A DNA stretch of 29,933 bases from VFBF01 sp964530695 (GCA_964530695.1 CAZGYQ010000036.1:1-29933), one strand, 5' to 3'; counted from the first letter of the stretch, positions 15,016 through 23,709 are shown. Notes: generated by a model from the sequence alone, not told the origin. Translations and numbers: made by a program.

Positions 15016-17073
15016 GTGCGTCTGACACGCAATGACGGCAATTGGGCTATCGCGATCGGCGTGAGCTGGCTGCTTGCGAGCTTCGATATCCTGTCACCGC
15101 GGATGCAGCCCGACAACGTGGCGCTGCTGTGGTTGCCGAACGCCGTCCTGGCGGTAGCGGTGTTGCGGCGCATCCGCTCGCCGCTCCTCGTCGGCGTCTT
15201 CTGCCTGGTTGCTGTCGCGGCGGCGGGCGTGTCCGGCGCGATCCGCTCGGCCGAGGGACCGCTTGGGTGGTCCGCGCTCGCGGTCGGCAATTGCCTGGAG
15301 GCCTGGCTGATCGCGCAAGCCGCATACCGGTTCGGCGGCGCCGATTTTTCCTTCCACCGCCCGCGTCTCGCGGTGGTCTGGATTATCGCCGCGATCGTCG
15401 CTCCGCTCGGATCGATGGCGGTTGCGTGGCTGGCGTGGGCGACTGGAATCTCGCCGATCTCGGTCGGGGGATCGCCGGAGGCGGCCTTGTCCTGGATTCT
15501 CGGCGATGCGGCCGCGCACGTCACGCTCGGCGCTTTGCTTGTCGTTGCGACAGGCGCGGACGCGGGGCCTTTCGTGGCCCGCGTTCGCGCGGCGCCCGAC
15601 CAGGCGTTGCTGATGACCTTCTTTGTCGTTGTTTCAGGCTGCCTTGCCTTCGTGGGGCCCCAGCTCTGGGACCAGAGCGATGGCGGCGTGCATCCGGGTT
15701 ACCTCGGCCTGATGGTGCCCGCGCTGATGTGGGCCGGTTTCCGGTATGGCCCTGGGGGCGCGGCGGCGGCGTCGTTTCTGGCGCTGGCGCCGGGCGTTGC
15801 GTTGACCGTGGCGGGGTGGGGGCCGTTCTATCAGCGCGGCGCGCAGATGGCGCTGGATCTGGATGTGCTGATCGTGGCGCTCGCGGGCGCGGCGTTGCTC
15901 ATCGGCGTGCTCGGCGCCACGGTGCGCGAGGCGCGCGACCGCGCCACTGCCGCCGACCGCGCGAAGACGCTGTTTCTTTCGCGTATCGGTCACGAATTGC
16001 GCACGCCGCTCAACGGCGTGATCGGCGCGGCGGATCTCCTGGCGCGCGATCTGGCGACCGCGCCGGTCGAACAGCAGGACAAGCTGGATCTTGTGCGATC
16101 ATCCGCACGAACCCTTGCGGCGGTTGTCGAAGACCTCGTCGAATTCGCGGCGATGCATCGCGAGGGCGTGTCCATCCGTCCGCTGACCTTCGAAGCTCGA
16201 AGGCCGTTTGAAGATGCGGTCGCGATCTTTGCACCGCGCGCGCAGTGGAACGGGGTTGCGCTGCGGCTTGAGCAGAAGGGGCTGGAAGGCGCGTGGGTCG
16301 TGTCGGACCCTGCCCGTCTGCGCCAGATCCTGTTCGCGCTGGTCAGCAACGCCGTCGAGGCGACCACCGAGGGCGAGATTATCATCGAGGCGGCGCTGAC
16401 GGACCCGTCGGAGGATCACGCGCAACTCCGTATCGTCGTCCAGGATACCGGGCCCGGCATTCCGTCCGAACGGCAGGCGGAGGTATTTTCACCCTTCCAG
16501 CAGGGGGGTGTTGACCGCAACAAGCCCTCGTCGGGCCTTGGTCTGGGTCTTGCGGTGGCGAAGGAGACAGTCGACGCGCTTGGCGGTGCGATCACTCTTG
16601 AAAGCACTGTTGGCGCCGGTTCGTCGTTCATCGTCGAACTGCCGGTGACGCGCACCGCGCCGCCCGCAGATGGCGCGAAGGCTTCGGGACGCGCGCACGC
16701 GCTGCTTGCCGAGGACAATCCGACCGGACGCATCGTCCTGTCGGCGATGCTCACGAGCCTCGGCTTCGACGTGGTGAGCGTGGAGACCGGCGCGGAGGCC
16801 GTGGCGGCCGCCTCGCGCAACGATTTCGAGCTAATCGTGATGGACATCCAGATGCCCGTCATGGACGGGGAGGAGGCCATGCAACGCATTCGCGCCATGG
16901 AGGGCGCCCGCGGCAAGACGCCGGTCATCGTGGTCACGGCGCATGCTCTGGCAGGCGACGGCAAGCGCTATCTCGCCATGGGCGCCGATGATGTGGTCGC
17001 CAAGCCGGTCGATCTGCGCGCGCTCGCGGCGGCGGTGTCGCGTGTTCTCGCTCAGCCCGTGGCGAATGCGTAG
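15016..17073 (+). CDS. Hybrid sensor histidine kinase/response regulator with MASE1-like membrane sensor
   Basis: A 685-residue protein with a GTG start. Residues 10-305 hold about eight transmembrane helices in the MASE1 pattern, including the N-terminal LWLPNAVLAVAVL (38-50). The HisKA dimerisation helix carries the phospho-accepting His326 (GHELRTPLNGVIG). The HATPase region has its N box at Asn445 (ALVSNAVEA), G1 at DTGPGIP (477-483) and G2 at SGLGLGLAVAK (506-516). A C-terminal receiver domain (about 560-680) has the acidic pair in LLAEDN, phospho-acceptor Asp610 (VMDIQMPVMDG), Thr641 and Lys663 (AKPVD). The signal is unknown, and no separate response regulator is nearby. The 3' end overlaps the convergent dioxygenase gene by 22 bp. 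Confidence 0.95.
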   Translation: MRLTRNDGNWAIAIGVSWLLASFDILSPRMQPDNVALLWLPNAVLAVAVLRRIRSPLLVGVFCLVAVAAAGVSGAIRSAEGPLGWSALAVGNCLEAWLIAQAAYRFGGADFSFHRPRLAVVWIIAAIVAPLGSMAVAWLAWATGISPISVGGSPEAALSWILGDAAAHVTLGALLVVATGADAGPFVARVRAAPDQALLMTFFVVVSGCLAFVGPQLWDQSDGGVHPGYLGLMVPALMWAGFRYGPGGAAAASFLALAPGVALTVAGWGPFYQRGAQMALDLDVLIVALAGAALLIGVLGATVREARDRATAADRAKTLFLSRIGHELRTPLNGVIGAADLLARDLATAPVEQQDKLDLVRSSARTLAAVVEDLVEFAAMHREGVSIRPLTFEARRPFEDAVAIFAPRAQWNGVALRLEQKGLEGAWVVSDPARLRQILFALVSNAVEATTEGEIIIEAALTDPSEDHAQLRIVVQDTGPGIPSERQAEVFSPFQQGGVDRNKPSSGLGLGLAVAKETVDALGGAITLESTVGAGSSFIVELPVTRTAPPADGAKASGRAHALLAEDNPTGRIVLSAMLTSLGFDVVSVETGAEAVAAASRNDFELIVMDIQMPVMDGEEAMQRIRAMEGARGKTPVIVVTAHALAGDGKRYLAMGADDVVAKPVDLRALAAAVSRVLAQPVANA

Positions 17074-17843
17074 GCATCCATGGAGAGCACGCCATGGTCC
17101 ATTGACCGGTGGATGCGGCGACGAACGGGCCCGCCCGCGCCCATGGCGACAAATAGCGGCAGGATGTGCTCGGGCGTGGGGTGATTGCGCAGCGCCTCCG
17201 GCGCCTGCGTCTCCCAGGCCAGCACCTCGTCGATACGACCGGCCTCGATGCCTTGCGCCATCCATGTCGCGAACGCCTCGGCGCTCGCCTGCGGCGACGC
17301 TCCCGCCTGCGGACTTCGACCGAAGAATGCGCGCAGGTCGTGCGTCAGCGCGCCGGAACCGATGATCAGCACGTCCTCTTCGCGCAGCGGCGCGAGCGCC
17401 TGTCCGAGAGCGAAATGCCAGTGCGCATCGCGGCGAGGCGCGACCGACAGTTGCACGACCGGGATGTCGGCCGCCGGATACATCAGGCGCAGCGGCGTCC
17501 ACGTTCCGTGATCGAAGCCGCGCGATCCGTCGAAACGCGGCGCGAAGCCTGCGGCGCGAAGGAGGCTTGCAGCCTTCGCTGCGAGATCCGGGGCGCCCGG
17601 GGCCGGGTAGAGGATTTTGTAGAGCGGTTCGGGAAAGCCGCCGAAGTCGTAGATCATCGGCGGTTGCGGGGCGGTGGTGAGCGTGGGCTCGGCCGCCTCG
17701 AAGTGGGCGCTGACGACGAGGATCGCGCGCGGGCGAGGCAGACCTGGACCGAGCGCCTCGAGAAACGCGCGCGCCGGGCTCTCGTCGATGACGATCATCG
17801 GCGAGCCATGGCTGACGAAGAGGGAGGGCAGGGTGTCGGTCAT
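17052..17843 (-). CDS. DODA-type (class III extradiol, LigB-like) dioxygenase, YgiD-like
   Basis: About 263 residues from the ATG at 17843; an ATG four codons upstream is less conserved-looking. The LigB-fold metal motifs are present: LFVSHGSP (8-15, His12), VVSAHFEA (43-50, His47), FDHGTWTPL and GSGALTHDL. These match the histidine ligands of the single-domain 4,5-DOPA/aromatic extradiol dioxygenase family. The substrate is probably a catechol-like compound, but many YgiD-like members have unknown substrates. The gene converges on the hybrid kinase with a 22-bp overlap of the coding ends. No aromatic pathway partner is adjacent, so the role stays open. Confidence 0.9.
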   Translation of the reverse strand: MTDTLPSLFVSHGSPMIVIDESPARAFLEALGPGLPRPRAILVVSAHFEAAEPTLTTAPQPPMIYDFGGFPEPLYKILYPAPGAPDLAAKAASLLRAAGFAPRFDGSRGFDHGTWTPLRLMYPAADIPVVQLSVAPRRDAHWHFALGQALAPLREEDVLIIGSGALTHDLRAFFGRSPQAGASPQASAEAFATWMAQGIEAGRIDEVLAWETQAPEALRNHPTPEHILPLFVAMGAGGPVRRRIHRSMDHGVLSMDAYAFATG

Positions 17844-17902
17844 GCTGCAACACATGGCGCGCAGGCGGCTGCACCGCTAGCGCGCCCGCCGAAACGATCC
17901 GT

Positions 17903-19000
17903 TCAGAAACCTTTGATGGCGGCGTAACGGTCGCGGTGGAAGCTCGCGCCGCCATAGAGCGCTTCGGTCACCCGCGCGCGCTTCATGTAGAGGCCGCTGT
18001 CGTGGGCGTCGGTCATGCCGATGCCGCCGTGCATCTGGACCATCTCGTTCGACACTAGGTGAATGGTCTCCGATGCGCGCGCCTTCGCGAGAGACGCAAG
18101 TTCCGCCACGTCGGCACGATCGCCTTCGAGCGCGGAAAGCGCGGCGCCAATACAGCTGCGCGTCAGTTCGAGATCGACGAGCATCTTGCCGGCCCGGTGC
18201 TGCATCGCCTGAAAGGAGCCGATGAGCTGGCCGAACTGCGTGCGGGTCTTGAGGTACTCGGCGATGATCTCGAACGCCTGCGTCGACGTGCCGAGCATTT
18301 CCGCCGCCAGTCCGATGCGCGCGGCGTCCAGTACGCGCTCCACGAGTTTCTCGTCGCCAAGAACCACGCCCGCCGCGCCGTCGAACGTGATGTCGGCCGC
18401 GCCGCGGCTGTCGACGGTCGTCAGCGCCTTGCGCGCAACACCGGCGGCGCCGGCCTCGACGGCGACAAGCTGAAGACCATTCTTGCCACGCGCAACAACG
18501 AGCAGCAGATCCGCAGTCTGCCCGTCGGCGACGTAGGACTTGGCGCCCTTGATCGTCACGCTCTCGCCGGCGCCGCTCGCGGCGGTCTTCGTCTTTTTCG
18601 GCGCATGGTGGGGGCCTTCGTCGACCGCGAGCGCGGCGATGAGCGATCCGTCGGCGATCTGCGGCAGCCACTTTTCGCGCGCGACGTCCGACGCGCTGCG
18701 GACGAGCGCGGTCGCGCCGATCATGGCGGTGGACAGGAGCGGCGAAGGCGCCAGCGTGCGGCCGGTTTCCTCAAGCACCAGTCCCAGTCCGCGGTACCCG
18801 AGTTCCGCACCGCCATGCGCTTCCGGCACGATGATTCCGGTCCAGCCCATCGCCGTCATTTCCGCCCAGAGGGCCCGATCGAATCCGTCTGCAACCTTCC
18901 TGTCGCGCAGGCCGCGCAGCACCGTGGTCGGCAGCTTGTCGCGGACAAAATCGCGCGCAGAGTCCTGCAGCATGCGGTGTTCGTCGGTGAGCGTGAACAT
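17903..19000 (-). CDS. Acyl-CoA dehydrogenase family protein, possible non-catalytic partner subunit
   Basis: About 365 residues from the ATG at 19000; an earlier in-frame ATG overlaps the preceding gene. The three ACAD domains are present: N-terminal helices (1-120), the beta domain (120-215) and C-terminal helices (220-365). FAD-contacting segments are KTRTQFGQLIGSFQAMQH (251-268) and VQMHGGIGMT (321-330). Members of this subgroup normally read MTDE-D after that motif; here it is MTDAHD, with Ala332 replacing Glu. It is the last gene of a four-gene minus-strand operon whose first gene is another ACAD, which resembles paired heteromeric dehydrogenases. It may act in beta-oxidation of a bulky or aromatic side chain. 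Confidence 0.9.
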   Translation of the reverse strand: MFTLTDEHRMLQDSARDFVRDKLPTTVLRGLRDRKVADGFDRALWAEMTAMGWTGIIVPEAHGGAELGYRGLGLVLEETGRTLAPSPLLSTAMIGATALVRSASDVAREKWLPQIADGSLIAALAVDEGPHHAPKKTKTAASGAGESVTIKGAKSYVADGQTADLLLVVARGKNGLQLVAVEAGAAGVARKALTTVDSRGAADITFDGAAGVVLGDEKLVERVLDAARIGLAAEMLGTSTQAFEIIAEYLKTRTQFGQLIGSFQAMQHRAGKMLVDLELTRSCIGAALSALEGDRADVAELASLAKARASETIHLVSNEMVQMHGGIGMTDAHDSGLYMKRARVTEALYGGASFHRDRYAAIKGF

Positions 19001-19005
19001 GGCCG

Positions 19006-19626
19006 TTACTTTCCCTGGTCGTGGTGCGTGCGTGCCCATGTGAGGGCCTGTTCAAGTCGGTCGTGGCCCCAGAAGAGCTCGCCGTCGGCGGTGATGAAGC
19101 TCGGCGCGCCGAAGACGCCCTTCGCCTGGGCTTCGTCCGTCTGGCGGCGCAGCGCGGTCTTGGTGACGTCGGCGGCGGCGTCTGCGAACGCCGTCTCCGG
19201 ATCGCCGCCCGCGGCCATCACGATCGGCGCCAGTACGCGTGCGTCCGTGATGTCCAGGTCTTCGATGAAGTTCGCCGCGTAGACGCCGCGGATGTACGCC
19301 GGGCCCCAGCCCGCGCGCACTCCGACCATTGCAACGCGCGCGGCCAGCAAGCCGTTTCGGGGAAACGTCGAGGGTCGGCGGAACTGGAGATCATAGTCCG
19401 CACAGAGGCGCGCCATGTCGCGCCACATGTAGCGCCCCTTGTCGGCGAACACGTTGAATGGCGAATCCGTCAGTCCCTGCGCGCCGAAGATGGGGCCGAG
19501 CAGGAACGGTCGCCACGCAATTTCCACGTCATGCGTCTGCGCCGCCTGCTCCGCGCGCATCGCCGCGATGTAGGAATAGGTGCTGGCGAATTCATGCCAG
19601 AACTGGAGGACGGGACGGTTGCTCAT
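19006..19626 (-). CDS. 2-hydroxychromene-2-carboxylate isomerase-like (DsbA-fold, kappa-class GST) protein
   Basis: A 206-residue thioredoxin-fold protein without a CxxC motif. The N-terminus FWHEFASTYSYIA (9-21) corresponds to the DFxSPYSYL of HCCA isomerases, with Ser15 as the likely glutathione-activating residue and Thr16 in place of the usual Pro. RPFLLGPIFGAQGL, KGRYMWRDM and FRRPSTFPRNGLLAARVA are further family landmarks. The cis-Pro loop is GVFGAPSF, followed by GELFWGHDRLEQAL. It catalyses, or is related to, a glutathione-dependent isomerisation in aromatic ring degradation. The start overlaps the upstream lipoprotein gene by ATGA, and the second ACAD follows after 5 bp, so it is part of one operon. 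Family sure, reaction uncertain. Confidence 0.9.
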   Translation of the reverse strand: MSNRPVLQFWHEFASTYSYIAAMRAEQAAQTHDVEIAWRPFLLGPIFGAQGLTDSPFNVFADKGRYMWRDMARLCADYDLQFRRPSTFPRNGLLAARVAMVGVRAGWGPAYIRGVYAANFIEDLDITDARVLAPIVMAAGGDPETAFADAAADVTKTALRRQTDEAQAKGVFGAPSFITADGELFWGHDRLEQALTWARTHHDQGK

Positions 19627-20138
19627 GGGCCGGCCCCGACCCCCGTGAGCGTCTCGCAATGCGTCGAAAACGCGAGAAGCTTGCCCTGCGTGTCCACGCC
19701 CGTCTCGACGAACGCATCCCGGAACACAAGCCGCGCCGATTTGGAATCCGCGACCGCGCGCAGCAGCTTGGGAATCACGGGAACCTCCACCTGGAGCGTT
19801 GGCGTCGAGCCGGCGCCCGCCGTGACAGGAACGAGAAAGGCCTGATTGCCCAGGATAAGCGTCGCGGTTTCCTTGTCGATCGGCGCACCTTCGACCGGAT
19901 TGGGTGCGCTGACGCGGAAGGATTTCGTCGCCTGCACGCACGACAGCGCGAAGCCCGGCGAGTCTGCGGAATCCCTGTAGATGATGGCGGTTTCGCTCGC
20001 GCCGTCGGCGCCCAGCCAACCGGTGATCTCCGCACCCGGGCTTGCGCTCGCGGCGTCTTCACGGGGCGCCTCGGGCCCGCTGCGTTGGCACGCGCACAGC
20101 GTGGTGGTCAGCAAGCAGGCGATGAGGAGGCGTTTCAT
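19623..20138 (-). CDS. Putative lipoprotein of unknown function (171 aa)
   Basis: The ATG at 20138 is preceded by GGGGATCAATTGCAC and begins a lipoprotein signal of 16 residues ending at lipobox LCAC (Cys17). The frame extends further upstream but lacks a signal there. The mature part has no recognised domain; it is mixed alpha/beta and contains two further cysteines that could form a disulfide. It lies between an acyl-CoA dehydrogenase (20 bp upstream) and the HCCA isomerase-like gene (ATGA overlap), so it is transcribed with cytoplasmic catabolic enzymes, which is an odd place for an envelope protein. It may help sense or take up the pathway substrate. Confidence 0.7.
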   Translation of the reverse strand: MKRLLIACLLTTTLCACQRSGPEAPREDAASASPGAEITGWLGADGASETAIIYRDSADSPGFALSCVQATKSFRVSAPNPVEGAPIDKETATLILGNQAFLVPVTAGAGSTPTLQVEVPVIPKLLRAVADSKSARLVFRDAFVETGVDTQGKLLAFSTHCETLTGVGAGP

Positions 20139-20158
20139 GTGCAATTGATCCCCGGTAT

Positions 20159-21358
20159 TCACTGGTGGTCGCGCAAGCCGAGGACGCGCTTGGCGATGAC
20201 GTTGAGATTGATCTCGCTGGTTCCGCCTTCGATGGAGTTGCCCTTCGAGCGCAGCCAATCGCGCGTCGCCTTCAGTTCGACCGGATCAAAGCCCTCGCCG
20301 GACCAGCCGAGCGCCCGGTTGCCCATCGCCTCGATCGTCAGCTCGGATTTTTCCTGGTTGAGCGTCGCGGCGGCGACCTTGAACATGGACGCCATGTGCC
20401 CCACGTTCCCGCCGGCTTTGGCTTCTTCCGATGCGCGGCGAACGGTGAGCGCAAACGCCTTGTCGGCCATTAGGTGATTGGCGATGCGCCCTCGCAGGTC
20501 GGCGTCGTCGAGCTTGCCGTCTTCCAGTCCGACGTAGCGCGCAGCGATTTCCTGAAGCGAAAGGCCGCCTGCGCCGCCGAAGCCCGATGAGGAAATGCTC
20601 TGGCGCTCGTACATGAGCAACCGCTTGGCGATTTCCCATCCGCCATTGACCTTGCCGACGAGATTTTCCTTCGGGACCTTCACGTCGGTGAAAAATGTTT
20701 CGCAGAACGGGGAGGAGCCGGAAATAAGCAGGATCGGACGCGTTTCGACGCCCGGCGAAGTCATGTCGAACAGGATGAACGAGATGCCTTCGTGTTTCGT
20801 GGTGGTGTCGGTGCGCACGAGGCAGAATATCCAGTCAGCCTCGTTGGCGTAGCTCGTCCAGACTTTCTGGCCATTGATGAGGTAGTGGTCGCCCTTGTCC
20901 TCGCACTTCGTCTGCAGGCCGGCGAGATCGGAACCCGCGCCCGGTTCCGAATAGCCCTGGCACCAGCGGATATCGCCGCGCACGATCTTCGGCAGGTGTT
21001 CCTTCTTTTGTGCTTCGTTGCCGTATTCGAGCAGCGCCGGACCGAACATCCACAGCCCGAAGGAAAAGAGCGGCGGGCGGGCGTTGATCTTCTTGAGTTC
21101 GTCCTGGAGCACGGCGTTTTCCGCAGGCGTCAGCCCGCCGCCGCCGTACGCCGTCGGCCAGACCGGCGCCGTCCAGCCCTTTGCGCCCATGCGCTCGAGC
21201 CAGAGTTTCGACTCCGGGTTCTTGAACGTGGCGTTCTTGCCGCCCCAGACCACTTCGCTTTCAGGCATGGGCGTGCGCATCGACGGCGGACAGTTCATTT
21301 CCAGCCAGTCGCGGGTGTCCTTGCGGAAGGCCTCAAGATGTCCGGCGCTGTCGGCCAT
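20159..21358 (-). CDS. Acyl-CoA dehydrogenase (FadE-type, probable catalytic subunit)
   Basis: A 399-residue protein starting at the ATG at 21358, with GGAGATACGCC upstream. The complete ACAD fold is present: WPTAYGGGGLTPAE (67-80), the acyl/FAD-binding signature QGYSEPGAGSDLAGLQT (134-150) and the NGQKVWTSYA strand (162-171). A helix-G YER at 250-252 carries Glu251, the position of the catalytic base in isovaleryl-type and FadE26-type enzymes. The C-terminal GGTSEINLNVIAKRVLG motif binds FAD of the neighbouring subunit. It oxidises an acyl-CoA to the 2-enoyl-CoA. It is the first gene of a four-gene operon ending with a second, divergent ACAD. Substrate unknown. Confidence 0.95.
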   Translation of the reverse strand: MADSAGHLEAFRKDTRDWLEMNCPPSMRTPMPESEVVWGGKNATFKNPESKLWLERMGAKGWTAPVWPTAYGGGGLTPAENAVLQDELKKINARPPLFSFGLWMFGPALLEYGNEAQKKEHLPKIVRGDIRWCQGYSEPGAGSDLAGLQTKCEDKGDHYLINGQKVWTSYANEADWIFCLVRTDTTTKHEGISFILFDMTSPGVETRPILLISGSSPFCETFFTDVKVPKENLVGKVNGGWEIAKRLLMYERQSISSSGFGGAGGLSLQEIAARYVGLEDGKLDDADLRGRIANHLMADKAFALTVRRASEEAKAGGNVGHMASMFKVAAATLNQEKSELTIEAMGNRALGWSGEGFDPVELKATRDWLRSKGNSIEGGTSEINLNVIAKRVLGLRDHQ

Positions 21359-21409
21359 GGCGTATCTCCTTCGCGTTTCCGCCGACACTAGACCGCGCGT
21401 GTCTGCGGC

Positions 21410-21637
21410 TCAACGGATGCCCATACGTCCGCCAGTCTGAAATCCCATGAGATTGACTATGTGGGCGAGCATGAGCAGCACTGCGGCGCCCGAGAGGATC
21501 ATGATCATCCGCCAAGGGACGCGCCACGGGTTGAGTTGTGGCGTGCGCTGGTCCGCCGGTTTTGCGCTTCGCCAATAGCTCAGGGCGAAGAGGACGCCGG
21601 CGATGGCGAGGGCGGCGAGCGTGATGGCGAGATCCAT
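21410..21637 (-). CDS. Small two-helix membrane protein (75 aa)
   Basis: The ATG at 21637 gives 75 residues with two transmembrane helices (about 3-20 and 44-62). Between them is a short polar loop with NPWRVPWRM, and the C-terminus is FQTGGRMGIR. The loop and tail look conserved, like unnamed small proteins I associate with related alphaproteobacteria, but no function is known. Its first 58 bp overlap the end of the glycosyltransferase gene in another frame. Both frames are open throughout the overlap. Confidence 0.65.
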   Translation of the reverse strand: MDLAITLAALAIAGVLFALSYWRSAKPADQRTPQLNPWRVPWRMIMILSGAAVLLMLAHIVNLMGFQTGGRMGIR

Positions 21638-23055
21638 TGGCGCGGTGTGTTCCGTGGCGTGCGTGCGTGGTCGGTCTTGGCCCAATAATGGGTGCGGAAG
21701 AAAAGGTCGAACACCGCCGGCAGCGCAGCGAGTGACGCCAACGGCCAGTAAAAGGGCATCGAGAGAGCCGCGATCGCAAGCCGTCGGTCGCGCTGCACCG
21801 CGGCGGCGAAAAGCGCCGCGAGCGTCGCGGTCGCGTAGCCCGAAATGACCAGCGTCCAGTCGGCCGCGGAAATCGAGAAGCGGTGCGCGACGGCCGCGAA
21901 TGCCAGCGCGCAGAGCAGCGGCAGGTGCGCCATCGCCGCCAGCAGTCCGCCGCCCAGCACCACCTGCATTGCGAGGAATGCGCCCAGACCCATCTCGCGG
22001 ACCGTGCGAAATGGATCACGCATCAGCACAAGCCAGGTCTGGATGTGGCCCTTGATCCAGCGCGACCGCTGCCGGATCCACGGCCCCAGCCGCGCCGGCG
22101 CCTCTTCCCATGTCGGCGGCGCGATCGCGCCGATCCGCCATCCGAACCGGGCGAGGCGATAGCCGAGATCGGCGTCCTCGGTGACGTTGAACGGATCCCA
22201 GCCGCCGGCGTCCTCCAGCGCGTCGCGGCGAAAGTGATTGCTCGTGCCGCCCAGCGGCGGGGGCGCGCCAAGATGGGCGAGCAGGGGCACGATGCCGCGG
22301 AACTGGATCGCGTATTCGGCGGCGAACTGGCTGGCGATCCAGCTCGAGCGTCCGTTGTCGATCAGGAGCGGCGCCTGCACTGCGCCGAGGCGTGCGCCGC
22401 CGGAGGCGAATGCGTCGAGCGCCGCGCGAGGCTGTTGCGGGTCGGGGATGTCTTCAGCATCGTAGACGGCCACGAAGGCGCCGCGCGCGCGCGACAGCGC
22501 GTAGTTCAGCGCCTTGGGTTTGGTGCGCGGCGATGCGACGGGCACGCGCACGATCTCGAATCCTGCAGGCAGGACCGCGTTTTCAAGTGCTTCGGCGGTC
22601 TCTGCATCGTCGGCCTCGATGATGATCTTTACGTCGAGAAGCACGGCGGGATAGTCGAGGTTGCGCAGCGCCGCGACGAGCCCCGGAACCGAGGCGGCCT
22701 CGCGCCGCAAGGGGCAAAGCACCGTGTAGACCGGCGGCGCATCGGTCCACCGTCGCGCGGGCGCCTCCGGCAGCGCGAGGCTCGCGCCCGCTGCGAACAG
22801 CCGCAGCACGATGGCGCTGGTGAAGGCGATCCACGCCACGATGCGCAGTCCAAGCCAGAAAAGTGCGGCATGCTCGCGCGCCAGCCATACGGCCCCGGCG
22901 AGCAGCATCACGCCGACGAAAAACTGGCCGGAACTGAGCACGTGCCTCGCGGACAGCCGCCTGCGCGCGCGCCACAGTCCGAATTGCGCCTCGTCCAGCG
23001 CCGCATCGGCCAAGGCCGGGCGCGGCTTACCCGTGCGTCCCCGTGTCATTGCCAT
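21580..23055 (-). CDS. Family 2 glycosyltransferase, processive-type membrane enzyme
   Basis: About 491 residues. Two N-terminal transmembrane segments (about 42-60 and 68-90) precede a GT-A domain. Motifs in order: the nucleotide-binding TVLCPLRREAAS (111-122), IIIEADDAE (144-152), the DxD-like YDAEDIPD (198-205), TEDADLGYRLARFGW (292-306) with the acceptor-site Asp, and Q(R)SRW at 329-333. These are the D, DxD, D, QxxRW set of polymerising GT2 enzymes. Several C-terminal transmembrane helices follow. It likely adds sugars to an exopolysaccharide or lipid. The last 18 residues are Ser/Pro-rich and lie in the overlap with the small membrane gene. An ATG two codons inside is an alternative start. 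Confidence 0.92.
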   Translation of the reverse strand: MAMTRGRTGKPRPALADAALDEAQFGLWRARRRLSARHVLSSGQFFVGVMLLAGAVWLAREHAALFWLGLRIVAWIAFTSAIVLRLFAAGASLALPEAPARRWTDAPPVYTVLCPLRREAASVPGLVAALRNLDYPAVLLDVKIIIEADDAETAEALENAVLPAGFEIVRVPVASPRTKPKALNYALSRARGAFVAVYDAEDIPDPQQPRAALDAFASGGARLGAVQAPLLIDNGRSSWIASQFAAEYAIQFRGIVPLLAHLGAPPPLGGTSNHFRRDALEDAGGWDPFNVTEDADLGYRLARFGWRIGAIAPPTWEEAPARLGPWIRQRSRWIKGHIQTWLVLMRDPFRTVREMGLGAFLAMQVVLGGGLLAAMAHLPLLCALAFAAVAHRFSISAADWTLVISGYATATLAALFAAAVQRDRRLAIAALSMPFYWPLASLAALPAVFDLFFRTHYWAKTDHARTPRNTPRQWISPSRSPPSPSPASSSP

Positions 23056-23173
23056 GTGTCGTCCCCGTGCGCGGAACGTGGCATGCAGAACGTGGGTCAC
23101 GCAAGCAAAAGGGCGTCCGCGCCATTGCGCGCCGGAGCGAGGCCATGCACATGGCGCACCGACAAGGGACCCC

Positions 23174-23689
23174 ATGCCGACACTCATCCTCATGCGCCAC
23201 GCCAAGGCCGTGCGCGATCACGAAGCGCCGAGCGATCGCGCGCGCGGCCTCACGCAACGCGGGCGACGCGAAGCGGCCGAGGCGGGCGACGCCATGCGCG
23301 ACCAGGGTCTCAAACCAACGGCGGTGCGCGCCTCGAACGCGGTGCGGACGGTGGAGACGGCTGTGATCGTCGGCGGCGTCGTTGCGCCTGATGTGGAGGG
23401 CCGTTTCGTCGATGCGCTTTATCTCGCCGAGGCGAGGGCGATCTGGGATGACGCCATGCGCGCCGCGACGACGGATGGACCCGTCGTCCTGATGGTGGGG
23501 CACAATCCCGGAATGCACGAACTCGTCGCGCGGCTGGTGGAACGCAGCGGTGATCGCAGCGGTCTCGCGCGCGGTTTCCTCGGCGAGATGCCGACCGCCT
23601 CGTGGGTTGCGTTCGAGGTCGAGGGCGGCGACCTTGAGTCGAGCGCGTCGCGGCTCGTCGGCGGCTGGACGCCGGACCGGAAGGCGTGA
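23174..23689 (+). CDS. sixA: SixA-type histidine phosphatase
   Basis: A 171-residue branch-2-like phosphoglycerate mutase fold. The catalytic RHA is at 8-10 (LMRHAKAVRD, His9 nucleophile). Arg58 and Glu61 are in ASNAVRTVETA, and the second His110 is in VGHNPGMHELV. The length and simple domain match SixA, which dephosphorylates His-phosphotransfer (HPt) domains or other phosphohistidines. A hybrid kinase occurs in the window but no HPt protein, so the target is unknown. The ATG is preceded by GGGAC within AAGGGACCCC. It is divergent from the glycosyltransferase (118 bp) and convergent with phoH. Confidence 0.9.
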   Translation: MPTLILMRHAKAVRDHEAPSDRARGLTQRGRREAAEAGDAMRDQGLKPTAVRASNAVRTVETAVIVGGVVAPDVEGRFVDALYLAEARAIWDDAMRAATTDGPVVLMVGHNPGMHELVARLVERSGDRSGLARGFLGEMPTASWVAFEVEGGDLESSASRLVGGWTPDRKA

Positions 23690-23709
23690 TCGCTGCGCGT
23701 GAACGGAAG

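Noticed and set aside
23074..23095. Direct repeat of GAACGTGG, 14 bp apart, between the glycosyltransferase and sixA
   Set aside because: Only 8 bp long and in a GC-rich gap; too short to call a site without comparison to relatives.
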